Shown here one piece after another: positions 36,501 to 45,300 of a DNA stretch of 64,000 nt (position 1 is its first letter; every line of letters starts with the position of its first letter). Below the pieces are notes generated by a model that was not told where the DNA came from, made no database searches, and saw only the letters and a program-made list of their open reading frames with translations. Position numbers and translations under genes: made by a program. Location of the stretch: contig CATNEN010000001.1 of the NCBI GenBank assembly GCA_950097015.1, positions 25,225,001 to 25,289,000 of the forward strand, in the 5' to 3' direction. This DNA comes from Macrostomum hystrix. Its lineage: Eukaryota > Platyhelminthes > Macrostomidae.

Positions 36501-38060
36501 ACTCCCCCTACCACCTCAGCCCAATGTACACTCCCCCTACCAACTTAACCCAATGTACACTCCCCCTACCACCTCAGCCCAATGTACAATCCCCCTACCA
36601 CCTCAGCCCAATGTACGCCATCCAAATGCACACTGTGGAATCTCCTGTCGCCAGAACGGCGTCCCGACCTACCACGCCGGCAGCTCCTGGGCAGTCGACC
36701 TTGCCGCCTGTCTGCGTGGCTTCTTCGAAAGCAGCCCCATGACAGCTTCGGCCTCCCATGATGGCGCGGTAGTCGAGGAAATCACAGACGGCCGACTGCT
36801 GTCTGGGTTTGTGGAGACCCTGTACCAGGCACTCACTTACGAGTTCGAGCCCGTGCCGGTAACCAGCTCCGAGGACACCCCGGCGGCCAATAGCAGCACT
36901 GCGGCACAGCGATTCGCCTATCCCGCCGATGCTCGCTACTCCCAGCTGTGCTGCCGTCGACGACAGCAACAACTGCAACAGCAGTCCAGCTCCAGGCTCA
37001 GCCCCAACTGCGTGCTGGGCCGCATTCTTGCCGTGCAACTGCTGGACCGGCTGGGCATCGATGGTACCCTGTCACACTACAACCGGCTGGTGAAGTTCCT
37101 GCAGGAGAATGACACGGCTTGGTGAGGAGTGACTCTACTCGCTTACTTCTTATCCCATAGTAATAATAATAATTGTGGGAGGGCTGCGGGCAGTGGCACA
37201 TCATTTGGTGACACTAGACCCGCAGCCAACGAGGAGGCAATTCTGCCCATTTCGCTGATTCCTGAGCACACACGCGCACAGATACTGTACGCAGGCACAC
37301 GTTCACACAGGTGTGTACATCTGCCCTGAGTTTCTCATTGTCAGTCAGTGTACACTCTCACTGTGCCTAGAAGGTCGTAAATTTCACGATGAGTCCCCAA
37401 AGCCTTCTCTCCGCGGCTGCGCCCCAAATTAATGTGGCCTTATCGCGGAATCGAGCTCAGGGACCTTGTTGCGAGAGGCAAAAGCGCTAACCGCTTTGCC
37501 ACTGACCCCCTTAGTTCCCACTCTGATCCCATCGATTTAGATTCTGATCCCATCGATTTAGATTCTGATCCTTTCAATTTAGATTCTGATCCCATCGATT
37601 TAGATTCTGATCCCATCGATGTAATTTCCAATCCCATTAGTTTTTCGCGATCCCATTATAAGAATGCAAAGTTTACAAACAATAATCCGAAAAATGCATA
37701 TGCCGCTTTCCCAGGGACTGCTCCAAGGGCAACCTGAAGGACTTCGTGGAATCCCTGAACGCTCCCATGTCCGTGACCCAGTCCGCTCAGCACTATGACG
37801 CCTACCTGACCTCCCTGGTGGCCAAGGATTGCTCCATCATGCTGACCCTGGCTCCCAGCCGCTTGGCAACCACCGACCTGCCGCCTGGTGTGTCCAGCGT
37901 GCCAGATCCCATCTCAGGCCGGGGCCTCCTATTCAGCCTGGCCATTGTGGACCTGGATCCCAAACCGTTCGACAAAATCCGGCTCAACTACAAGGAGGAG
38001 CTGGAGGCCTTGCGCCGCTACGATGTCGCCATCGCCGGCAAGCTGCAGCACAGCGCCTGA
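27506..38060 (+). CDS. IPPK: Inositol-pentakisphosphate 2-kinase, 9 exons
   Basis: Phosphorylates Ins(1,3,4,5,6)P5 at the 2-position with ATP to make InsP6 (phytate). Exons: 27506-27715, 28013-28075, 32558-32839, 33522-33719, 35543-35632, 35720-35778, 35857-35929, 36655-37121, 37715-38060. All phases close, giving 595 aa. Family motifs in order: YRGEGNYTLV (glycine-rich nucleotide loop), VLRFRKV, ETVMKHLLG, RPSLCIEIK-AKQGF (usual EIKPKxGF), VAKDCSIMLTLAP (catalytic Asp region) and IVDLDPKPFDKI. Exon 3 adds a Cys/His-rich stretch and exon 8 an alanine/glutamine-rich stretch, making the protein longer than human IPPK (491 aa). Introns 2, 3, 7 and 8 hold minisatellites, intron 8 a SINE, and intron 4 an antisense gene. 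The start is the first Met of the open frame; an earlier exon is possible. Confidence 0.92.
28100..29625 (+). repeat. 22-bp minisatellite, IPPK intron 2
   Basis: About 68 copies with core CTCACACTAGATCAGACTGA followed by AT. Variants GGATCTCACGCTAG and AGATCTCACGCTAG cluster in the second half. It starts about 25 bp after the exon 2 donor, which itself contains a TGACGTCA palindrome (28080-28087). Confidence 0.96.
30035..32390 (+). repeat. 40-bp minisatellite with 960-bp higher-order repeat, IPPK intron 2
   Basis: About 59 copies of a 40-bp unit beginning ATTGCTAATCTATTTGATAA or ATTGCTAATCTATTCTATAG. The order of unit types is repeated with a 960-bp offset: about 30200-31160 and 31160-32120 appear base-identical. 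Inside each copy a 300-bp sub-block is also repeated (offset between 30361 and 30661). Confidence 0.95.
32860..33390 (+). repeat. About 31-35-bp minisatellite, IPPK intron 3
   Basis: First half: units with CCTTCAGGTGCAACCCTTAC. Second half: units with CCTTCAGGTGTTACCCTCAG plus CTACCTAACCTAAAG. Each unit carries CTTCAGGTG, which resembles an acceptor-donor pair. Confidence 0.9.
33783..33788 (-). terminator. Poly(A) signal AATAAA of the HDEL gene
   Basis: Minus-strand AATAAA 41 nt downstream of the HDEL stop codon. Confidence 0.55.
33829..34974 (-). CDS. CREC-family (reticulocalbin/calumenin-like) EF-hand protein with HDEL, nested in IPPK intron 4
   Basis: Single-exon gene, 381 aa, antisense within intron 4 of IPPK. 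The N-terminus has a hydrophobic signal peptide (LARLLGIVLSLQAFVSWA, about residues 5-22) and the protein ends in HDEL, the KDEL-receptor retrieval signal, so it should be a soluble ER-lumen protein. EF-hand loops are DANKDGKVTRQE, DADGDGQLSRKE, DSDGDGRVSLAE, DADKDGQLDANE and DKDKDGSLSRAE: five canonical loops. CREC proteins have 4-7 EF-hands and many end in HDEL; their role is low-affinity Ca2+ binding and protein folding or secretion. A poly(A) signal AATAAA lies at 33788-33783, 41 nt after the stop. GC-rich third positions and lack of introns could mean a retrogene. Function is inferred from family. Confidence 0.9.
   Translation of the reverse strand: MAMQLARLLGIVLSLQAFVSWAHCSSAEESLPADEEDFSVEQLARARDSLAKLYDEKLDANKDGKVTRQELTGWLAEANRQLAERDLDEAWQAYNLTTAASAEPGAAETRLDWESHAARRAAGWDSAEGDDNQLKEQQQAELHADVKRAIEEASKETGIDKAGIKVGMPELPKQRPAGDKESAKQVSDGKEQHQQRLAVELGRDRRRWEAADADGDGQLSRKEFAAFALAEGTAPWSTPSPAMRRVLALEALERMDSDGDGRVSLAEFLAGAPESATPTTASEEDAKNFRELWDADKDGQLDANEMEKMLDYLEESAKGKDGEADGEAELEAAEEADRLMAAADKDKDGSLSRAEVLEALREFTGSAATDYGGSVGIHDEL
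35400..35455 (-). repeat. tRNA-like relic (old SINE head)
   Basis: The minus strand contains a consensus box B (GTTCGAATCC) preceded by a tRNA-like arm. No box A of good quality and no body similar to the other SINEs was seen. Confidence 0.3.
36015..36620 (+). repeat. 29-bp minisatellite, IPPK intron 7
   Basis: About 21 copies with core CCCAATGTACACTCCCCCTA followed by CCAACTCAG. Each unit looks like a 3' splice site (pyrimidine run, CTACCAAC, CAG). The array stops about 35 bp before the exon 8 acceptor. The unit is 29 bp, so all three frames cycle and stay open. Confidence 0.95.
37150..37510 (-). mobile_element. tRNA-derived SINE, family A, copy 2 (IPPK intron 8)
   Basis: Minus-oriented copy: the head, with box A TGGCAAAGCGG and box B GCTCGATTCC, is at the right end, and the body and an (ATT)n tail run leftward to about 37160. 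It shares the body with the copies at 16.7 and 47.4 kb. Confidence 0.85.
37510..37645 (+). repeat. 21-bp tandem repeat, 6 copies (IPPK intron 8)
   Basis: Core GATCCCATCGATTTAGATTC; ends about 70 bp before the exon 9 acceptor. Confidence 0.9.
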
Positions 38061-38063
38061 GGC

Positions 38064-38640
38064 TCCCTGGGTAGATTGGACACAGGGGTCAACTGACCCC
38101 CCTCCCTGCTAATCTGGGTGCCCCGTGTCTTCCAGATTGGCAATTGAGGGGTCAATCGACATCAATTGGGCATGAGATAATTGGTATTGGGAGCTATCGA
38201 GAAGTGTGACTATTTGAAATGTCCAATGTGGTCTGCCAAATGTCAAATGTCAAATGGGTTTGTCAAATGTCTTCCAACCACTTGGTCTGAAGGGGGGGTC
38301 AGTTGACCCATCCTTTCATCTTTCTATCTAGTTCAATCTGTTCTAACGCAAATAACGGCTATTTTTAACCCCACCCCCGGCCTCATATCCAGCCACGATC
38401 AGTCACGTGACCATCAGCTAAGCTACTCACCTGCTTTTCCAAGCAGGTGGTAACCTTTTGCTGGCATATTTAGACTTTTTCTGCTTGTTTTCCATTGTGT
38501 CGCTAGTAGATCTAATTTGTGTGAATGAATTCCGCGTCGATCACTGAGAAGTTGAATTATTTCGAATTGATATTTTGAAATATAATCTATTTGTGTTAGC
38601 AAATATTTTGACACGATCTATATTTGATAGATACAAATTT
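38064..38640. other. IPPK 3' flank, no gene seen
   Basis: Probably 3' UTR and intergenic DNA. No canonical AATAAA was noticed close to the stop. Confidence 0.4.
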
Positions 38641-39070
38641 AGGATATAACCTATTTGTGATAGATGAGATTTTGGTATCGACAATCAGTATTGACAGATG
38701 AGATTTTTGAGATTTGAGATAATTGTTATTGATAGATGAGATTTTGAGATAATTGGTATTGATAGATAAGATTTATGAGATTTGAGATAATTGGTATTGA
38801 TAGATGAGATTTTAAGATAATTGGTATTGATAGATGAGATTTGAGATAATTGGTATTGACAGATGAGATTTTTGAGATTTGAGATAATTGGTATTGATAG
38901 ATGAGATTTTAAGATAATTGTTATTGATAGATGAGATTTGAGATAATTGGTATTGACAGATGAGATTTTTGAGATTTGAGATAATTGGTATTGATAGATG
39001 AGATTTTGAGATAATTAGTATTGATAGATGAGATTTTGAGATAAAATATTTGTGATCGGTGAGATTTCGG
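38640..39070 (+). repeat. Irregular minisatellite, about 26-40-bp units
   Basis: GATAATTGGTATTGATAGAT plus GAGATTTTGA/GAGATTTTTGAGATTTGA variants. The GAGATTTGAGAT motif is shared with the degenerate left margin of the 33-bp array at 17 kb. Confidence 0.85.
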
Positions 39071-40440
39071 GATCGATAATTTCTAAACTTTAAAATAATA
39101 ATTGTTTAGTTGGTGTGGCTTCTTCGGCATGAGATTTGATTTTTTTAAATGCTTTGCATGTGTAATGAATATGTACATTTGATGCCAGCTTTTGTCATAT
39201 CCTTGTGTTTCTTACTGTGCCTTGTCACTGCCCAGTTGATCATGCTGTGTGTATTATTCTTTTTCTAATTTAGTTTTCAGTTTTTTTACCTACTCTAAAT
39301 TTTTTACATATTTTTGACATACTATATTCATGTACACAGTGCACTACTGCCGGACTGTTGCCTGGTCAGTAGTGCACTATGCGCATTATTATCAACTGCG
39401 GCTTTTTATTTAAGAAAGTAAGGTTCTCTTTGATATTTATTTGCAATTCATTTAAAATCGTTTGGATTATTTATTTTCAGTTATCGGATTCTGACTTTGT
39501 GAGTGTCGGTGAGTAGTTTTATATGGCACTTTCCGCCCTGTCTGGTAGATTTCGATGCATCAGCATCTATTTTGATTTATTTTTCAATTGCAAGCCAATC
39601 GGTCAATTTGCAGCTTCATCTGCTATTTTTTATTTTGTGCTAAAACTTTGTAACTTAAAATTTGAATATTTTCTTTACTTCTGTTGTTATTTATTTTAAT
39701 GCTTGGATAGCTCGGCTAGCGTGAGGATTTTATTGATTTTGCAATTCTCGCAATATCCGCATTATGCTACTTAGTGAGTAGAAATGCGAACAAATTGGTA
39801 TCGAAACAAATTCCGAATTTAATTACGCTAGTCGAGCTGATCTACTGTGCATATTATTATGAAAACAGCATTGCAGTGACTTGTGACAGTAATCTGTAAT
39901 TCAATCCTGTTTGACATTTGGCAAGCAATTGTTGGGAGGTAACAATTTCCCTGCTAATAATAGTCGCTTTTTCTTCCTATCCGGTTCGGCTGCAATCGGT
40001 TGATTGTTTTGAATTTTCTCCGCTTTTTCCAGTTTTTTTGTTTTAATTTTACCTGACTTCCATTGGACTGTCTCTGAGCAGATTGAGATGAAATGTATTT
40101 TTCTCATCAGACTTTTCTCATAAGATTGAAAAGTTATAATATCTCTTCTACAATATCAGCTCTGTGACCATATCTTTGAGTGGCTACTGTTTTAGCCGTA
40201 GAGTTAGTAGTGTGATTTGATCATATTTTCACATCTTTTTGTTCTAGTATTAGCAATAACTCTAGCCTTTGGCATCAACAGTGCAGAAGGGCCCAGTTTT
40301 GTGCTATAAAATATAAAACGTTTAATAATATATACAGTATCTATACAGCAAAGTTTATGAGATGCGATTTTACCTACCCAAATTTATTTAGCTGTTGGAA
40401 CCGCTCTGCTCTAAATTATCTGCTTGTGTTTCTCTTTTTA
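39070..40440. other. AT-rich intergenic DNA with a hairpin
   Basis: No gene seen. A perfect 12-bp inverted repeat AGTGCACTACTG (39338-39349 and 39367-39378, 17-bp loop) could form a hairpin. Confidence 0.45.
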
Positions 40441-41765
40441 TTTGTTGGGTTCAGAATTCGGGTTAAGATTTGGAATTCGGATATGGGATTCTGGTTTAGG
40501 TTTCGGGGTTCTGGTTTAGGTTTTGGGGTTCTGGTTTAGGTTTTGGGGTTCTGGTTTAGGTTTTGGGGTTCTGGTTTAGGTTTTGGGATTCTGGTTTAGG
40601 TTTGGGGATTCGGGTTAGTACTTTGAGATTCGGGCTTTGGTTCTATAGATTCAGATTTCGGTTTTGATATTCAGTTTAGGTTTTGAGATTCAGTTTTAGG
40701 TTTTGAGATTCAGTTTAGGTTTTGAGATTCAGTTTTAGGTTTTGAGATTCAGATTTAGGTTTTGAGATTCCGATTTAGGTTTTGAGGTTCAGTTTTAGGT
40801 TTTAAGATTCAGGTTTAGGTTTTGAGATTCAGTTTTAGGTTTTGAGATTCAGTTTAGGTTTTGAGATTCAGTTTTAGGTTTTGAGATTCAGTTTAGGTTT
40901 TGAGATTCAGTTTAGGTTTTGAGATTCAGTTTAGGTTTTGAGATTCAGATTTCGGTTTTGAGATTCAGTTTTAGGTTTTACGATTCAGGTTTAGGTTTTG
41001 AGATTCAGTTTTAGGTTTTGAGATTCAGTTATAGGTTTTAAGATTCAGGTTTAGGTTTTGAGATTCAATTTTAGGTTTTGAGATTCAGATTTCGGTTTTG
41101 AGATTCAGATTTCGGTTTTGAGATTCAGATTTAAGTTTTGAGATTCAGATTTCGGTTTTGATATTCAGTTTAGGTTTTGAGATTCAGTTTTAGGTTTTGA
41201 GATTCAGTTTAGGTTTTGAGATTCAGTTTTAGGTTTTAACATTCAGGTTTAGGTTTTAAGATTCAGTTTAGGTTTTGAGATTCAGTTTTAGGTTTTGAGA
41301 TTCAGTTTTAGGTTTTGAGATTCAGGTTTAGGTTTTGAGATTCAATTTTAGGTTTTGAGATTCAGATTTCGGTTTTGAGATTCAGATTTCGGTTTTGAGA
41401 TTCAGATTTCGGTTTTGAGATTCAGATTTCGGTTTTGAGATTCAGATTTCGGTTTTGAGATTCAGTTTAGGTTTTGAGATTCAGGTTTAGGTTTTGAGAT
41501 TCAGTTTTAGGTTTTGAGATTCAGGTTTAGGTTTTGAGATTCAGTTTTAGGTTTTGAGATTCAGTTTTAGGTTTTGAGATTCAGGTTTAGGTTTTGAGAT
41601 TCAATTTTAGGTTTTGAGATTCAGATTTCGGTTTTGAGATTCAGGTTTAGGTTTTGAGATTCAGTTTTAGGTTTTGAGATTCAGTTTTAGGTTTTGAGAT
41701 TCAGTTTTAGGTTTTGAGATTCAGTTTTAGGTTTTGAGATTCAGTTTTAAGTTAGTACTTTGAGA
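40440..41765 (+). repeat. About 20-21-bp minisatellite, 60+ copies
   Basis: Core TTTTGAGATTCAGTTTTAGG with variants AGATTTCGG and AGGTTTAGG. The first units (GGGGTTCTGGTTTAGG) grade into the motif of the array at 42.4 kb. Confidence 0.95.
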
Positions 41766-42319
41766 TTGGGAGTTTAATGAGTTTAATGATAACTTAGTGA
41801 GTTTAATATTTCATGGTCAAACACGCGACATTTTTAGTGAGCACTAATATGTTTTTCTAAATATCAGCGAATAATGAATAATGATCAGTTGTATTTTGCT
41901 GTCGCTTAAAAAAACATTTACTAAAGCACTGCAGATAACATTTTTGAGGCGGTAACGGAAATAAAGCGGCTTCATGGCTATTGTTGAGTAATAATACTTT
42001 TTGTGTGCTCTGCACTCACTTGACTAAAAAACAAGTGACAGAAATAGGACATTGTTGAATTGTCAACAAGCTGCGAAAATCAGAAAATCCGAACTGCAAT
42101 AGAAACCTCAGGCCACAGAAAAACTGGACAGAACGCAAGAGGAACTCGAAAATTTTGGGAAGAGACAAATATGAATTAGCCCTCAGAGCTAAATATTTGA
42201 GACCTAAATTGTGGAGGCTGTGGATGATGCTGCTGGTTGGGGAGGCTGGGTGATGCTGTGTGTTAGTGAGTCTGATCAGCTTGTTGCCATGACAACGCAG
42301 ATGAGTTGACGCCGCGTCA
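41766..42319. other. Tropomyosin 3' flank, no gene seen
   Basis: Should include the 3' UTR of the tropomyosin form that uses the distal last exon. No other feature seen. Confidence 0.4.
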
Positions 42320-45300
42320 TCAGTAGCCAGTGAGCTCGGCGAAGGTCTGGTCCAGCTCCTCGCTGAGACCCTTGTACCGCTCCTTCTCTGACAGCAGCTC
42401 GTCTGCGGGTTCGGGTGAAGATTTGGGATTCGGGTTTAGATTCTTGGGATTCGGGTTTAGATTCTTGGGATTCGGTTTTAGATTCTTGGAATTCGGGTGT
42501 AGATTTGGGATTCGGGTGTAGATTTCGGATTCGGGTGTAGATTTGGGATTCGGGTTTAGATTTGGTATTCGGGTTTAGATTTGGGATTCGGGTTCAGATT
42601 TGGGATTCGGGTTTAGATTTGGGATTCGGGTTCAGATTTGGGATTTGGGATTAGATTTAGGATTCGGGTTCAGATTTGGGATTCGGGTTTAGATTTGGGA
42701 TTCGGGTTCAGATTTGGGATTCGGGTTCAGATTTGGGATTCGGGTGTAGATTTGGAATTCGGGTTTAGGATTTGTACCAGTATTTATTGGTTTTTTGTTA
42801 CGCAGATTTTGTAAGTATTTTTAGCGCAAATGCTTGTAATTATCTGAAACTTCAAAGCTAATGCCTCAGTTTCGAAGAAAAAATCAGTTTAAAAATGTGT
42901 GGTGCACTCAGCGCTTGCTACAAGCTTAAACGTTATTGCACAGGGATCGTGTAGTTTTTTGTAGGCAATATGAACTGAATAATTGGTGAGTTTGTTAAAA
43001 TCACTCTATTAGACATATTTTAGTAAGCATAGAAAAGCGAATATTAGTACAAGCTGGATTAAAGCAAGCACCAAACAAGACAAAACGGTTTTGTACCAAC
43101 GCCAGCTGTCAAATGCTTTCAATCTCCTTGTAGTAGCTCTCCAGCTGTCCCTTGAGCAATATCAGGCTGTCCTTCTTCTGCAGCAGCTCAACTGACGATA
43201 CGATGGATATTGTGCAATCATTAGTAATTTGATCCCCAAGTCTAGGGATGATGCTATCCCATAAATAAGATCGATCGATAGAAATTTCTCAGGGCAAAAT
43301 TCTTAGCTGATGCTGGTTGCCCATGTTTTACAGGTGGGCGAACTGAAGCACTGAGGAAATCTGTGTCTTGCTCATGGACCCAAATTGATTCCCTAATATC
43401 GGTCTCTATCTATCTATTTGCAGGGGCGCCCGGGGCACTTGTCGCACAAGCGACGGAGCGGCACGCCCCCAGACCGGCGAACTAGGCGCTTAAGCGCCCA
43501 ACGCGCCGCCTCCCCTGAGCAGGCACCACACACAACAGCACAGACCAGCCGGGGAGGGCAGGAGGCACCCAGAATAGGCGGCAGTGTCCCCCACCCCAGC
43601 CCCACACACACATGGCAGACCAAGCCGGGGCGGAAGGCTGATAAGAAATCAGTCCTCAGGGGGGGGCCGGGTGATGAGTGTACACTTATCCAATCGCGCT
43701 GACGGAAGTCCAGAAAGCGCGCGGCGGTGTACACCCGCCCTCCAGCCACTCCCCGCAAGGTCTCACGCCCCAGCTCCAACGCACACAACTCACGCAACGC
43801 AGAACAGGCACACAGAAAGGTAGGAGCGAAGCTATTATTTCAAGCTTTGATTGCACGAAATATGGTGCACCTCCGCCGGTCGCTACTGTCCAAACCCCCC
43901 AACAAGTCCCGAAATTAATCGTGACTTGAAGGGTGAATCGAACTAGCGTCCTTTGGAGTGCGAGGCAGCGACGTTAGCCGCTGACCCACCCACTCCCTCC
44001 CTAATATCGGTCAGAAGTATTGTAACTCTAAACCAGCGGACTAACAGCACAAATTACTCGGGTGAGTTCTCAAATTATTTATTATATTTCACCTTCAGCC
44101 TCGTCGAGTTCCTTCTGTCTCTGGAGAGCCTCCTGTTCGGCGCTGATGGCTCGATGCTCGGCCTTCCAAAATGGCGATGTTAAAGTCATGCGCAGTACTC
44201 ATGCAGTGATTTAGAATGGGGTAAGCAGCAGCATGCATGTTTATAAGCAATCAAATTGATCTGCAGAGAGCGGATGTACAGCCCTGTGTGACTGTAAACA
44301 CCCCTGTAGGACCACTAGGAGCAAAACGACGGGAAACTATAAATTTCTTGGAAAATGTTTAGGAGACACGTTTCTTTCGCGGAAAAATACACCACGGAGT
44401 TGTGATCGCCGAAGTACAATTTTCTAAGAAACGCAGTCTTTCTACTCCTAGTGGGTCATTGTGTCCATTGCATAGATGGTTCAGGGCATGCGTTTTAAAA
44501 ACCTGTGGTTCCTTAAAACTAATATCAAGCAGTAAAACACAGTGTTGAAACATTATGAGATCACAGCTCAAGCATGCGACAAGCCAAGTCACAGATCCCC
44601 ATTGTGAGGATCTCGCACAGTCATGCAGGCACATGATCAGCCTATTCGTACCCTCCAGTCGATCCACCTCGCCCTGCAGCTTGGTCACCTGCCGTTCGGC
44701 CTCCGTGGCCCGCTGCTCAGCCTGCTCAGGAGAGAGCCAGTTTGGTGTGTTTGAGCACAATTAGGAGAATTTTTTTATCTACCAGAGACGGTCAAGATGC
44801 CAGGCGCATGCAATACTGACTACTTGTTAGTAGGGTTCAACGCATTTTTCTATGTTAACAGTCGAGTGAACACGACATTCTCCCCTGAGCAAAGTTTCAT
44901 CGGACAGAGCGGAAAATTTTAGCCCTGTCTTTTCATGGTAATTGCTCTGATCTTTTAGAAGATGCAGAAAATATAAATGTGGACATTATAAAATACCCCC
45001 TTGGTATTTCAATTGTTAATTTGATGTTGAAGTTCAGCAATTTTTACCTCCTGCAGTTTGAATTGCAGCTCTTGAATAAGCTTCTCCAGGTGGGTCTCCT
45101 TGCTCGAAGCCTTTCGTGCAAAAAGCGGATGGCATGCGAGGATATTTCGGGAATCGATGTTAAGATATCAGTTATTTGTGAATGCAACGTTAAATAATAT
45201 TGGCATGCGCTTCTATTTCTACTCTGAGTAGAACATTTCAGTGGTCTAACTTATTATTACTTTTCCAAGCCAAAAAGCCAGCAACCACGCCATGCTTTGA

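Noticed and set aside
36089-36742. 217-aa and 306-aa plus-strand ORFs (MYTPPTNSAQCTLPLP)
   Set aside because: The 29-bp array cycles through all frames; only the downstream part in the IPPK frame (from 36655) is exon.
43414-43929. ORFs on both strands in the SINE B copies (43.4 and 60.2 kb)
   Set aside because: They lie inside a tRNA-derived SINE defined by pol III boxes and target duplications; SINEs do not encode protein.
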